A stretch of DNA of 64,000 nucleotides from Serripes groenlandicus (GCA_031761405.1 JASEVX010000008.1:73212852-73276851), one strand, 5' to 3'. Numbered from the stretch's first letter, positions 11,693 to 23,289 are shown. A program made the numbers and translations. Notes: a model not told the origin generated them from the sequence alone.

Positions 11693-11728
11693 CAGAGACA
11701 TATAAATACATGTATTTATATGTCTCTG
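11693..11728. repeat. Perfect 36-bp palindrome
   Basis: The left half 'cagagacatataaataca' is followed without spacer by its exact reverse complement 'tgtatttatatgtctctg'. Confidence 0.9.
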
Positions 11729-11799
11729 ATTTCACCATTCATCGGATATGTCATCTAACGAAAACGTGTAACATATATAAAGTCACGTATTCTTATATT

Positions 11800-12185
11800 T
11801 GTTATACGAAGCTGAAAATATTGTGGGGATAAAAGGAGAGAAATCGCTCGTTTTCAGCAATTTCTCCTCACAATGTTTTCTAAGCCCTGTGGAAGGTTTT
11901 CATATGACGTGTTTAATTTTGGTTGAATTTGTCATCTTATCACCTGTCAAATTCCTTACACTTTCCCACTTGAGTGCAGACGCATTCTGACGCATCTACA
12001 GCAGACGACTTTTGGCAAAAGGAGAAATTGCTCAAGAAATTGCTTATGAGCAATTTCTCCTTTTGCCATATTGTTTTTACCTCTTTAACACTAATTATAC
12101 TATAATTTACAGAGAGTTTTCATATTTCAATCTAAGTATTTCCAAAGTCGTCTGCTACAGATTTGTTGTATTTGGGAAAGTGTAA
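11800..12185. mobile_element. Two degenerate TTAA-type MITEs
   Basis: One remnant with a hairpin core lies at about 11810-11890. A fuller copy lies at 11950-12185 ('tttcccacttgagtgcagacgcattctgacgcatctacagcagacgac', 'ggcaaaaggagaaattgctc', 'ctgctacagatttgttg'). Confidence 0.65.
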
Positions 12186-13010
12186 ACATTTTATTAATCC
12201 TGTAATACTACGTTTCCTTTTTTTTTTATATCTCATGATCAAGGTAACTTAAAACAAGAAATATCTTTAAAAAAAAGATACACGGCGATCAATATGAGAA
12301 AACACCAAGAAATGGAACATTCGCATATGATTTGATATTAGAATGACAGGAAACAATAACGTTAAGGTTTATAAATGTTTTAGTTCATATATATACTTTG
12401 GTTTTGATATGAATGAGAGAGAAAACAAAAAGAAGCTTGCCCCTGCCGGGCAGCGAACGACAGAGCTTTCACTTGACAATCCATGTCAACATCCATTACA
12501 CAAGTGCGACATCACTTTAAATTCGTTCAATGCCGAGAATTTATCACGTAACTGGAGATTACGCGAGGCTCCCAAGAGGTGTATTATGTAACACAGTTAT
12601 AAGTTTCAATTGACGATAAATAACTGAAAACTTATCATGTTTCAAAAATAGTTAATATTTTGCTCTTAAATATTATATTTCATACGTTTTCACTGATATT
12701 TTTTCACTGAAATTTATTTCTTAAGGAAAACAATTAAAGGTTAGTATGCGGAACATTTCATTTTAAAACTTCACCTTATTGGTGCCTCTCGAAGGATCGC
12801 CAACTTAACTATGAACCAATCAAAACGTTTCATGTCCTTTATTTCTTCGACATTATTCATTAAATACAACATTTGATTGGTGTACAATCTAGATCATTTG
12901 TTTAACATCTAGGTCAAAACCCACGTTAGTCAGCTACTCGCCGAAAAATAAATGAACATTGTAATAGAGATGTGGTTCTGTGCATAGTGTTTTACGTCGC
13001 TCTCAGCAAT
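12186..13010. other. No recognised feature
   Basis: No convincing exon, repeat or RNA gene was found. Confidence 0.5.
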
Positions 13011-13200
13011 TGTTCTGTTATATCGCGGCGTTTCTTGGGTGAGTTGCTAAACCCACAATCCTGAGCCCAAAAGCAGAGAAAGCCAGTATCACCAGTTGTA
13101 ATATATTTTGTATCACATGATCAAGTATCGAATCCACGGCTTCCCGCTTCCGAGACGGACGCTGTACCATTATACCACAGTTGCGGTCCTGAGATAAAGA
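13010..13200 (-). mobile_element. tRNA-derived SINE, minus strand
   Basis: Read on the - strand, 'ggtataatggtacagcgtcc' (A-box region), 'cggaagcgggaagccg' and 'gtggattcgat' (B box) form a tRNA-like head. It continues through 'ggtgatactggctttctctg' to 'caactcacccaagaaacgcc'. Tails of the same family occur at 18410-18595 and 58385-58480, all on the - strand. Confidence 0.7.
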
Positions 13201-13224
13201 AAGCGGGTTCCAACTTTAAAATAC

Positions 13225-13430
13225 GTGCACTTTTCTTTTGCAGATAATTTATATTTTGTAATTATAAGACGGCTTTTTGAAAACATAGTGACAAAAGAAG
13301 AAATTGCTCAAAACGAGCAATTTCTCCTTTTGCCACAATGTTTTCCACTTTTAGTCATAGGGGTTATCCATTCAATTTTAGAGATTTTCTATTTTTTGAC
13401 AAAATATGTTCTTATGGTGGAAAGGGTTAA
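13225..13430 (+). mobile_element. TTAA-type MITE, left end truncated
   Basis: The 'gacggctttttgaaaacata' arm, the perfect hairpin core around 'attgctcaaaacgagcaat' and the right end 'tggaaagggttaa' are kept. The left terminus is replaced by unrelated sequence. Confidence 0.8.
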
Positions 13431-13699
13431 GTGGAACCCAGTGTACATGCCTCTAATTTAAACATACAATGTACACTGTACAGATATTTGAAACCTTGTC
13501 GCGCTCTCATGTTTTTGATGTGGTATGAATTGAGCTTCCATTATAGTCATGAGTTCAAATTTATTTTATTTTACATCGATTGTGAAACAAGCTGTCAGCT
13601 TAAATTAATCACGCTCGACATCTGCTTTCTGGAGACTTAACCAGTACTCGCGCCGTTTGTGTCGAAATAACTGCAAGGAGTGGACACTGTTAGAGAAAT

Positions 13700-14625
13700 A
13701 GCTTATCAGTAAAGGCCATTTGTATCTTGAAATCTAACAAGAACTTTAATAAGAATGGAATTATGAAGCTTTGTCATTTTGCACCTTTCCCGATGGCGCC
13801 TTGCTGCCTTGTTTTTGGACGAAATCAATATGGTTTGAACAGTTTTTGTAGAGGGGTCACTCAAGGAACATTTCTCACAAATTATCTTGGAATCGGACAA
13901 GCGGATTATGAAGTAAAAGTTTTTTAAAGTTTGGGTATTTTTCTCACTTTCTGATGCCCAAGCAACTAAAGTTCTACACAGATTTTAAGTATTTGAACAA
14001 TTTTGAAAGAGGACTAACAAAGAAACCTTTCTGTGAAGTTAAATTGAAATTAGACCAGTGGAATGGTAGGAGTTGTCATTTGTAGCTAAAAGTTAAATTT
14101 ACTCCTGTTGTGATGACGCATGGTTGTTATGATTTTATAACCAATCATTATGGCTTGAAGAAATTAAGTAGGGGATCATTGAAGTAACATTCCTATTCAA
14201 TTGTCTTAAAATCAGACAAGCAATTTCATAAAAATGGAATTATTAAGTTTTGCCCCTTTTCTGATGCCGCCTGGCTGCCATGTTGTTTAACCAATCAGTA
14301 TGGCTGGAACAATTTGTGTAGAGGGTTATCCAGGGAACATTTCTACCAAATTATATTGGAATTCAGTGGAGAAGAATTTTAAAGTTTGGACATTTCACCC
14401 CCTTTCTGATGCTGCAGCAACCAAAATTATCCATGGAATTTAAATATTTGAACAATTTTGAAAGAGGACAACCAAAGAAACATTCCTGTGAAGTTTAGTT
14501 GAAATTGGTTCTGTGGTTTAGGAGTCGATGATGTTTAAAGCTAAAAGTTATCGACGGACGACGGACAGAGAGTAATAAGAATAAATCACCTTGAGCCTTC
14601 AGCTCAGGTGATCTGAAAACCCTTA
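13700..14625 (+). mobile_element. Diverged member of the AACAAGAGG/GAGCTAA superfamily
   Basis: Two or three diverged modules of about 300 bp carry 'tgctgccttgtttttggac', 'gtcactcaaggaacatttct' and 'gatgacgcatggttg'. These match the modules inside the element at 47177-48566. It closes with 'acggacgacggacag' and the hairpin 'caccttgagccttcagctcaggtg'. The 5' terminus is not recognisable. No protein is encoded. Confidence 0.6.
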
Positions 14626-15476
14626 AAAGGGGAGATCAGTACAAATGTAACTAGACTTGAGTTATGTTCCTAGTATTGTTCCATTCGTTTGATCACAAGG
14701 TATGACTGTTTAAACTTTGAAGTGAATCTTCCAAAAAGAAACAAATATATGACCAAGTAAGCGAGATGGACAGACAGACATACATCGGAGAAGTATTTCC
14801 TGAGTGTCTTCCTACTTAACAGACAATGCAAGAACTATTACAGAGTTGACATATTTAATCACATGTATATTAGTTCCAAATGTGACCCTGACCTTGAACC
14901 AAGCGTGTTGAATCATTTGTTCTGTGTCTCAATTTTGTCAATATCTGACAAATTGTTTCAAGTTCCTTTGATCGTTAACCAAGCAAGCTGAATCTGAAAA
15001 ACTGCACACATTTACAGTATAGTCAACATAACTGTCAAGTTATTTAAACATCCTTCCATCAATTTTAAACAGAATTGAGAAGATTATAATCAAATGATTG
15101 TTTAACTCCTGACTAGGAACAGAGTTATCTAAATTATGTACTAGACTCATTATCTTAATATGGTTAATACACCTTGCAAGTCATTTGAAAATCCTTAAAT
15201 TGGTTCAATAGTTACAGAGGGGACACGATGTATAATCACATGACTTCTGAACCTCTAGTGTAAATTGTTAAAATCTTTATCCAAGTTTCTCAATTATGTA
15301 TATCTAAATATGATAAATACACCTTGCAAGTCATTTGAAAATCCATACATTGTTTTAATAGTTACAGATGGGACAAGATATATAATAATATGACTTCTGA
15401 ACCTCTAGTATAACTGAGTTGGCTGAATCAAGTGCCCTGTACATCTCAATGTGGTTAACATTTATATCATAGGCTT
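14626..15476. repeat. Diverged short tandem modules, no gene
   Basis: Phrases such as 'aatacaccttgcaagtcatttgaaaatcc', 'gttacagaggggacacgatgtataatcac' and 'acttctgaacctctagt' recur at about 15170-15250 and 15310-15420, and again diverged at 16980-17080. This is an old interspersed repeat split by the element that follows. Confidence 0.6.
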
Positions 15477-16888
15477 CATGCAAAATGGTTGTAACTACAT
15501 CTTGTTAAACTAGAACTATCACTGAATGTGATTAATACCCCCGAACGTCGCCCTGATAGAAAAGGTAGTGGAATATTAAGAAACTCCACCTTAATTTCCA
15601 TCTTGTAGTTTTAAAGATAATCTCCGGACAAGAAAAAAGTAAGAAAGGGCGATGAAAGTTATTCTACGAACAAGAAAATGTAATGAAGGGCAATAACTCT
15701 CTAATAAGCTAAAATAGAGTTATGGTTCTTGAACACTGCACTTCCTCTAAATGTGTTGTATCATAGTACGAAGTTTTATTAAATTCCATCCAATAGTTTT
15801 GAGGTAATTCTAGAATCAACACAAAGTAACGAAGGGCAATAACTCTGTAATAAGCTATTTTAGAGTTATGGTTCTTGTACACTGCACTTCCTCTCATTGT
15901 GTTCTACCATTGTATGAAGTTTTATTAAATTCCATCTATAAGTTATTAAGTAATTCACCGGACAAGAAAAAGGGCAATAACTCTGTAATAAGGTAAAGTA
16001 GAGTTATGGTTTCTGTACACCACACTTTCTCTCAATGTGTTGTATCATTGTATGCCCTTTTATTAAATTGTACAATTAGTTTTAAAGTTATGCTCTGGAC
16101 AAGATTCTACGAACAAGAAAAGGTATCAAAGGGCAATAACTCTGTGATTATGTAAAATGGTTGTAACTACATCTTGTTAAACTAGAACTATCACTGAATG
16201 TGATTAATACCCGCGAACGTCGCCCTGATAGAAAAGGTAGTGGAATATTAAGAAACTCCACCTTAATTTCCATCTTGTAGTTTTAAAGATTATCTCCGGA
16301 CAAGAAAAAAGTAAGAAAGGGCGATGAAAGTTATTCTACGAACAAGAAAATGTAATGAAGGGCAATAACTCTCTAATAAGCTAAAATAGAGTTATGGTTC
16401 TTGTACACTGCACTTCCTCTAAATGTGTTGTATCATAGTACGAAGTTTTATTAAATTCCATCCAATAGTTTTGAGGTAATTCTACAATCAACACAAAGTA
16501 ACGAAGGGCAATAACTCTGTAATAAGCTATTTTAGAGTTATGGTTATTGTACACTGCACTTCCTCTCATTGTGTTCTACCATTGTATGAAGTTTTATTAA
16601 ATTCCATCAATAAGTTATTAAGTAATTCACCGGACAAAATGGCAATAATTCTGTAATAAGGTAAAGTAGAGTTATGGTTTATGTATACCACACTTCCTCT
16701 CAATGTGTTGTATCATCGTATGAAGTTTTATTTAATTCCAACAATTAGTTTTAAAGTTATGCTCCGGACAAGGAAAATCGCAACGGACCTCAACCGACCG
16801 ACCAACCAACCACAGGGTGACTCCAATATACCCCCTCTAAACTTCCTTTGTCGGGGGTATAACTATGTAGTTACAACTGTTTTGCATG
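15477..16888. mobile_element. TIR element with internal segmental duplication
   Basis: The left end 'catgcaaaatggttgtaact' (continuing acat) matches the inverted right end 'agttacaactgttttgcatg' (21 of 24 positions). Inside, about 470 bp starting at 15484 recurs nearly identically from 16146. Both halves are built from modules of about 130 bp containing 'gggcaataactctgtaataag', 'agagttatggttcttgtaca' and 'gaagttttattaaattccat'. No transposase frame is present. The right part has the polypyrimidine/GACC tract 'gaccgaccaaccaaccac'. Confidence 0.75.
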
Positions 16889-17194
16889 AATCCATCGATA
16901 TGTCAAATAACTTCAAATTCATGCTTTGATTACAAAAGAAACAAAGCAGACACACATTTATGAATAATACTCATCATCTACACTCCGCAAGTTACTTGGA
17001 AATCCTGGTTCAATAAATACAGAGAGGACACTGTATATAATCAAACGAATTCAATTCAGAACATCTGCTGTAAATTATTGAAACCTTTAACCGTGTGGGC
17101 AATGTATGTGGGTTGTACATCTCAATGTGGTTTAAACATATCTGGCAAGTTACTTCGAATTAATGCCTTTGGCTACAAAAGTAACAGAGCGGAT

Positions 17195-17700
17195 ACACAT
17201 TTTCGAATAATGGACAGAACGAGACACCGTCAGATGGACGGACTAAGACACAGGCAGATGGACAGACCAAGGGACAGTCAGATGGACAGACCAAGAGACA
17301 GTCAGGTGGACTGGCGGAGTGACAGTCGGCTGGACAGACTGAGACACAGTCAGATGGACAGATCTAGACACAGTCAAATGGACAGACTGAGAGAACAGTC
17401 AGATGGACAGAACGAGGGACAGTCAGATGGACAAACCAAGAGACAGTCAAATGGACTGACCGAGAGACAGTCAGATGGACAGACCGAGACAGAGTCAGAT
17501 GGTCAAACCGAGAGACAGTCAGATAGACATACCGAGACACAGTCAGATGGACAGACCGAGACACGGGCAGACAGACAGACCGAGACAGACTGAGACTGAG
17601 ACACAGTCAAATGGACATACCGAGACACAGTAAGATGAACAGACCAAGATACAGTCAGATGGACAGACCGAGACACAGTCAGATGGAGAGACATATTGTT
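17195..17700 (+). repeat. 24-bp minisatellite
   Basis: About twenty imperfect copies of 'gacagaccgagacacagtca' plus 'gatg'. The period is divisible by three, so open frames exist on both strands (for example 17078-17593) but show no other coding sign. Confidence 0.9.
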
Positions 17701-17985
17701 GAAGCTAACTAAGTGGTGGTAGAAAGCAGCCTCCGACATAGTCTTGACTAAATCTCACTAGATACTAAAATCACTACTGTGACTTTTTTCCAGATTCATT
17801 TAGAGATATAAAAAGATTTGATATATTCAATATATAAATGCATTCGATCGTTTTGATGAGTTACTTACTTAAAATTCCATGGTTGTAAAACATGGTTGTT
17901 GATATTAAGACAATAATCTGAATTAACTTATTTTTTTAGACATTTAAACTCCCACCGAGATCAATATGCAAACCTAATACTAATA

Positions 17986-18153
17986 TCATAGCTTACTGTC
18001 TTTAATGACATATTTGCTATCTTCTTGGTCAGGCACAAAATTTCCTTTGTCTTCATGTGATTTTTTAATTAGCTTAGCTCCAGACTTCCCCTTTTTGGCA
18101 ACCGGTTTCCATGCTGTCCTTTGTTGGGGTCTGGCGTAAACTATTTCAGATGA
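17986..18153 (-). CDS. Candidate 3'-terminal exon, unknown basic protein
   Basis: On the - strand a strong acceptor (long T tract, then CTTACCAG) is followed at once by a 55-codon open frame ending in TGA. The peptide starts SSEIVYARPQQRTAWKPV and is rich in Lys (AKKGKSGAKLIKKSHEDKG). It has compositional protein character with no domain I recognise. A possible internal donor (ACA|GTAAGC) lies just before the stop, so the exon may instead be internal. The acceptor phase is 0, the same as the candidate exon at 19890-19988. The pair could be alternative ends of one gene whose upstream exons I did not find. Confidence 0.35.
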   Translation of the reverse strand, partial: SSEIVYARPQQRTAWKPVAKKGKSGAKLIKKSHEDKGNFVPDQEDSKYVIKDSKL

Positions 18154-18399
18154 CTGGTAAGAAAAAAAAAAAAAAAATGATAATAAAGATGTTTGGTCTT
18201 TTACGTAGCCTGGCACAAGGCTCTATGTTTATTATTATATGGCTGCATTTCAACTGGTGTCCGAAACATAGCTTATGGTCAGGTCCTAAGGACGATAACC
18301 AGAGGCATGCATATTTTGTCTATTAGAGTTCTCCCCAATTGTAACATTGAAAAATAACCATAAGGACTGTTGCCAGTCTATTTTTTACGCTGCATTCAA

Positions 18400-18600
18400 C
18401 ATTTGAGTTATATCCAGGCATTTTCTGGGTAAGTTACCAGTTCTACTGATCCATTTATCCTGACAGCATCGAGTCAGCTGTTATGCTAATCCCACACTCC
18501 TGAGGGCAAAAGTCTTTGGTATGACCCACTCGAAGAATGAACCTGCACCCAGGGGAAAGCTCTACCACTTCACTTCTGAGGCAGTCATAAGATTCACACA
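18400..18600 (-). mobile_element. tRNA-derived SINE, minus strand
   Basis: On the - strand 'gaagtggtagagctttcccc' and 'ggttcattcttcgagt' form a degenerate tRNA-like head. 'gtcataccaaagacttttgc' and 'aactggtaacttacccagaaaatgcc' follow, as in mollusc SINEs. The family is shared with 13010-13200. Confidence 0.65.
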
Positions 18601-18944
18601 CTGACATGGAATGGAAACACTTTATTTGATGAACTAAAATAATGACACCTTAATACTGCTATGGACTGTTCCCATTTATCTGAATTATTGTGAATAAAGT
18701 TTCGCTCTCAATTTCAAAATATTTTAGGCACCTTTTACTTTGCAATTTAAAAAAGTCCACTATCAAAGAACGCTTGAATGACCAAGAGTCACACCTCTGT
18801 TCCTGCAGATGTGAATTGATAAGATTACACACTTACTCAGACATTACCCGCCTCCCCCTTTTCTATAAACAACAAATATACAGCAGACAACTTTGAATGC
18901 AACATATATCAGTAAACAAAAGACGTTGGATTGACGTTGTATAG

Positions 18945-19195
18945 ACGTTAGACCCGGACGTTGGATTGACGTTGGATTTTGGTTGGTTTTGCAAAGTGCC
19001 TAGACGTCAGAATCCCGACGTCTATCCAACTTCAGACTCCCGACGTCTATACAACGTCAGAATCACGACGTCTATCCAACGTCAGAATCACGACGTCTAT
19101 CCAACGTCAGAATCCTGACGTCTATCCAACGGCAGAATCGCGACGTCTATCCAACGTCAGAATCCAGACGTCCATCCAACATAAGAATTTGACCA
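18945..19195 (+). repeat. 25-bp minisatellite
   Basis: About nine copies of 'cgtcagaatcacgacgtcta' plus 'tccaa', with substitutions at one hypervariable site. A related motif precedes the array at 18920-18975 in inverted form ('acgttggattgacgttg'). Confidence 0.9.
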
Positions 19196-19261
19196 TTCAA
19201 GACGAATATCCAACCAATGCCCAGCAACAATATGACCCAAATCGAACTAATTTCCAACCAT

Positions 19262-19465
19262 GTTTTAACCCGATAGTCTAGTGGTTTAGGCATCCGCTTC
19301 TGGAGCGGGAGGTCTAAGGTTCGAATACCTCATTTTACCCCTTATCTGATATGGCCAGTTGGTTCACCGCCAGCTAGTTAAATAATGGTGCCAAAAGCCC
19401 GCCTACCCTGTGCCTGGCGAAAAGATACGCCTCGGGATGTAAAAAACATGTTCAGGACATAGGTG
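19262..19465 (+). mobile_element. tRNA-derived SINE with Gln-like head
   Basis: 'tagtctagtggtttaggc' (A box), an anticodon-stem-like 'ccgcttctggagcgg' with CTG in the anticodon place, and 'ggttcgaatacc' (B box) are present. The bases that should form the acceptor stem do not pair. A SINE-like body follows ('cagttggttcaccgccagct', 'gcctggcgaaaagatacgcc'). I do not call it a tRNA gene. Confidence 0.6.
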
Positions 19466-19534
19466 TTTCATGAGCATGAAATGGCTGGCCCTTTCAATTG
19501 AGTTGACACTATAATAAACAAACACTTTACTTTA

Positions 19535-19750
19535 ACAACAAATCTGCAGCAGACAACTTTGAAAAAAAAAATATAGGCAAAACTATGGAAAACCTCTATT
19601 AATGACAGTATTATTATTGAATAGAGATGAAAATATTGTGGAAAATGGGGAAATTGCTCATGATGAGCAATTTCCCAATTTGCCACAGTGTTTTTAAAAG
19701 TTGTTTGCTGCAAAAGGCATCAGAAAGTGTCTATATGTGGGAAAATTAAA
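19535..19750. mobile_element. Degenerate TTAA-type MITE
   Basis: 'ctgcagcagacaactttgaa', the perfect core hairpin around 'attgctcatgatgagcaat', and the end 'tatatgtgggaaaa' are retained. Confidence 0.7.
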
Positions 19751-19889
19751 AATAACTTTTCATCCATTAACATTCTCTTTATAACGCAACTTCAGTAAAC
19801 AACCCTTACATTACGAATACATCATAATGTACAACATTAGATTAAATTTGACAGTTCAATTGCAGTAAATCAGAGCGCCAGTATTTCAG

Positions 19890-19988
19890 TTATCTCCCTC
19901 CTCCACCACGCCTATCTGGGGCATACTTCAAGCAGGCAGCAATTGCAGTCAAGACATCCTGCTCCTTTCCCTGTTTTGATGACACTAG
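19890..19988 (-). CDS. Candidate 3'-terminal exon, unknown protein
   Basis: On the - strand the acceptor CTTGTTACAG is followed by 32 sense codons and TAA. The peptide is LVSSKQGKEQDVLTAIAACL continuing KYAPD and ending in a Gly/Arg tail. The 'LxxKQxKEQDVLxAIAxxLKYxP' pattern looks like the short helical tail seen after coiled coils in Golgi golgins, but this is only an impression. No upstream exon could be linked, and about 3 kb of satellite lies on that side. Confidence 0.35.
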   Translation of the reverse strand, partial: LVSSKQGKEQDVLTAIAACLKYAPDRRGGGGR

Positions 19989-20867
19989 CTGTAACAAGAA
20001 AAATAACTTATGCAACAAGAGGGCCAATATATGGCTCTAAATCAAATCGAAAATTCTGTTCAGTCTAAAATAAAGAGTATTACACAAGCCTTTCACTACC
20101 AGTTGTTTTAAAAATATTCACAGTACATTATATTTATAGCATTTATCTGCTTATAATAAATAAAATCCTCGCAATCAAGCTAAACCTGCCATAAAAACAG
20201 CACTTACTGAATGAGGATATATTTTCAATGATATCATTTATGTGTGCACCGGTCAATTTTAAGCAATGAAATATTGTGTTTTGAAATAATGTGTTCATTT
20301 CTTTTACATTCATTATCTAAACAAACTTCAATTATCAGTTTACTCTATCTTAAATGATCATGTATACGCATTTTTGAACATTTTTATCAAGCAGTGTCCA
20401 CTCGTTTTTCTACCTGGAGAAATCGGCCATTTTGCTTTTGTTTTGGAAAAATATCCAGTAACTGAGAATGTAGGTCATAATTTAAAATGGACCGGGAGAC
20501 TCATTTCCTGTTTTTTTCAAGGATTGCTTAGAAAGGGGGCTTAGAAGGGGCATTTAAATAGTAATTACAGCTCGTGATGACGGGTGTGGTCCCAATTATC
20601 ACAAAGAATTTACCTGATGTTGGTGTTGTTAAAGAAATTCCATGTAAAGGTCATGACCCTTGTAGAATACGTAACCTTTAAAATGTTCCCTCTTGCCAGC
20701 ATACTGCGTCAAAGTCCAGACTGAGGCTGTAGCAAATAATCTTTAATTAGAGTCTTTCTTTCAAGACGCCGAACGGGGAAATGGGCCAAATAAAGAGTTG
20801 TAATTAAAGTTACGACGGAAAATATATTTCATAAAATTTAAGGAAATATATATTCTAGTCTGTCTCT
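19989..20867. other. No recognised feature
   Basis: A more GC-balanced stretch at 20560-20820 ('gactgaggctgtagcaaata', 'caagacgccgaacgggg') has no frame or repeat partner in the window. Confidence 0.45.
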
Positions 20868-20892
20868 CTATGTGTCTGTCTCTCTTACTATG

Positions 20893-20959
<67 letters not shown>

Positions 20960-21230
20960 GTCTCTCTCTCTCTGTCTATCTGTGTTGTGTCTCTGTCTGT
21001 CTCTGTGTGTTGTGTGTGTGTGTGTGTGTGTGTCTCTCTAGCTCTCTCTCTGTCTCTTTATCTCTGTCTGTCTCTCTCTCTCTCTATGTCTGTCTCTCTG
21101 TCTGTCTGTCTGCCTGTCTGTCTGGCTCTCTGTCTGTCTCTCTCTCCCTCTCTGTCTCTGTCTGTCTGTCTGTCTGTCTTTGTTCTTTGTGTCTCTTCCT
21201 ATCTCTATATGTGTCTGTCTGTCTGTCTGC

Positions 21231-21275
<45 letters not shown>

Positions 21276-21500
21276 TTCTGTCTGTCTGTCTCTCTCTCTG
21301 TCTGTATGTCTCTATGTGTGTCTGTCTCTCTCTGTCTCTCTGTGTTGTGTTTCTCTGTCTGTCTCTGTGTTGTGTCTCTCTGTCTCTCTCTCTCTGTCTC
21401 TTTATCTCTCTCTGTCTCTCTCTCTCTATGTATGTATGTCTGTCTGTCTGTCTGTCTGTCTCTGTCTGTCTCTCTCTCCCTCTTTGTCTCTATCTGTATA

Positions 21501-21531
<31 letters not shown>

Positions 21532-21641
21532 CCTTAGGTTTCTTTGTGTCTATGTCTGTTTCTTTCTCTCTTATTCTCTTTGTCTCTGTCTCTCTTTGTT
21601 CTTTGTGTCTCTTCCTCTCTCTATATATGTCTGTCTGTCTG

Positions 21642-21690
<49 letters not shown>

Positions 21691-21695
21691 GTCTG

Positions 21696-21737
<42 letters not shown>

Positions 21738-21830
21738 GTCTCTCTCTCTCTCTCTCTACCTCTACCAACACCTCTACCTACATCTCTACCTACACCTCTA
21801 CCTACACCTCTGTCTGTCTGTCTGGAGATA
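20868..21830. repeat. CT/CTGT compound microsatellite, about 1 kb
   Basis: Long (CT)n, (TCTG)n and (TG)n tracts alternate, with interspersed 'tatgtc' and a short (tacacctctacc)n end. It is polypyrimidine on the + strand. The apparent long Ser/Leu/Val/Cys-rich frames and the Arg/Glu/Thr/Asp-Gln frames opposite are artefacts of the repeat. It ends exactly where the 45-bp satellite block starts. Confidence 0.98.
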
Positions 21831-21831
21831 T

Positions 21832-22985
21832 AAATCTGTAAAGACACAGTCAAACCTATGGAGAAATCAAATTCAAATCTGTATAGACACACATTTTAAA
21901 AAGACTAGCTAGTAACTAGGGTCCTTTTAGATATATATAGACAGTTTTCAACAAATATTAAAGACTGAGAGACTACATGAGTTGAGACCTAAATCGGTAA
22001 AGACTTCTTTCAAATCTGTATAGACAGACTGCCGAACCGGTAGTAAAATCACATTCAAATGTGTATAAACACACTGTTGAACCTATGGAAAAATCAAATT
22101 CAAATCTGTATAGACACACTGTCGAACCTATGGAACATTTTTAATTCAAATCTGTATAGACACACTATCGAACCTATTGAAAAATTAAATTCAAATCTGT
22201 ATAGACACACTGTCGAACCTATGGAAAAATCAAATTCAAATGTGGATAGACAAACTGTTGAACCTATTGAAAAATCAAATTTAAATATGTATAGACACAA
22301 TGTCGTACCTATTGAAAAAAATCAAAATCAAATATATATAGACACATTGTCGAACCTATTGAAAAATCAAATTCAAATCTGTATAGACACACTGTCGAAC
22401 CTATGGAAAAAATCAAATTCAAATGTGTATAAACACACTGTTGAACCTATGGAAAAATTAAATTCAAATATGTATAGACACACTGTTGAACCTATTGAAA
22501 AATATAATTCAAATCTGTATAGACAAACAGTCGAACCAATGGAAAAATCCAATTAAAATCTGTATAGACACACTGTCGTAGGCCTACCTATTGAACACAA
22601 ATCTGTATAGATACGCATTTTATAATGACTAGCGAGTAACTAGTGTCCACTTAGATCTCCTATATAGACATTTTTCAACAAATATTAAAGACTGACATGA
22701 AGTCGAACCTTTAGTAAATTGACTCATTCAAATCTGTATAGACACTCTGTCGAACCAGTAGAAAAATAAAATTCAAATCTGTATAGACACACTTCCGAAC
22801 CTGTAGTAATATGAAATTAAAATATGTATAGACACATAGTAAAGGCATGAACACAGCATGTTTAAATGACAACAATAATTTAATGGAGATAAAATAATGT
22901 TAACGACAATAAACAGCTTTTACGACATTCAAATTAGTATAGACTTTCGCCACCAAATCTGTATAGACTTTCGCCGCTTCCAAAA
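21832..22985 (+). repeat. 45-bp satellite block, copy 2, with its core
   Basis: A short satellite run, then a core fragment (21885-22040), then about eleven 45-bp units (22040-22565), then the full core (22565-22981, 'gactagcgagtaactag' to 'gtatagactttcgccgcttcc'). The order core-satellite-core shows a higher-order unit of several hundred bp. The orientation is the same as at 1-1090. Confidence 0.9.
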
Positions 22986-23289
22986 TTAACCCAGTGTTCT
23001 TTTACTGTAAATAAATATCAAATATCGTTATCATAGAGAGGATGGATGCCGTCATGAAGGCAGAACTGTGGTCAATCTGTTCTTTCAGTCTGACTTCAAT
23101 GCATGACATTGTCGTTTAAACTAAAGTTACATGATACGATTTCAAGATGGACACACAATGTAAACAATTATTTGTAAACTTTCAAGTGTGCCGAAATATA
23201 GAATATTTTTAAACTGATTTGTAGATTTCAACATTTGATTAAACCTATCATTAACCGTTTGGACACATCTATGGAAGCGTCCTAGTGCC

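Noticed and set aside
13727..13927. 66-codon frame
   Set aside because: It lies in a diverged repeat module related to 47177-48566.
17078..17593. 171-codon frame with Asp/Arg/Gln repeats
   Set aside because: It is the 24-bp minisatellite read through. The first third is part of an interspersed repeat.
19262..19330. tRNA-Gln gene
   Set aside because: The anticodon arm is plausible but the acceptor stem is absent and a SINE-type body follows.
20870..21912. Overlapping long frames rich in Ser/Leu/Val/Cys (+) or Arg/Glu/Thr/Asp/Gln (-)
   Set aside because: They are translations of a CT/CTGT/TG microsatellite; all frames without stops are produced by the repeat itself.
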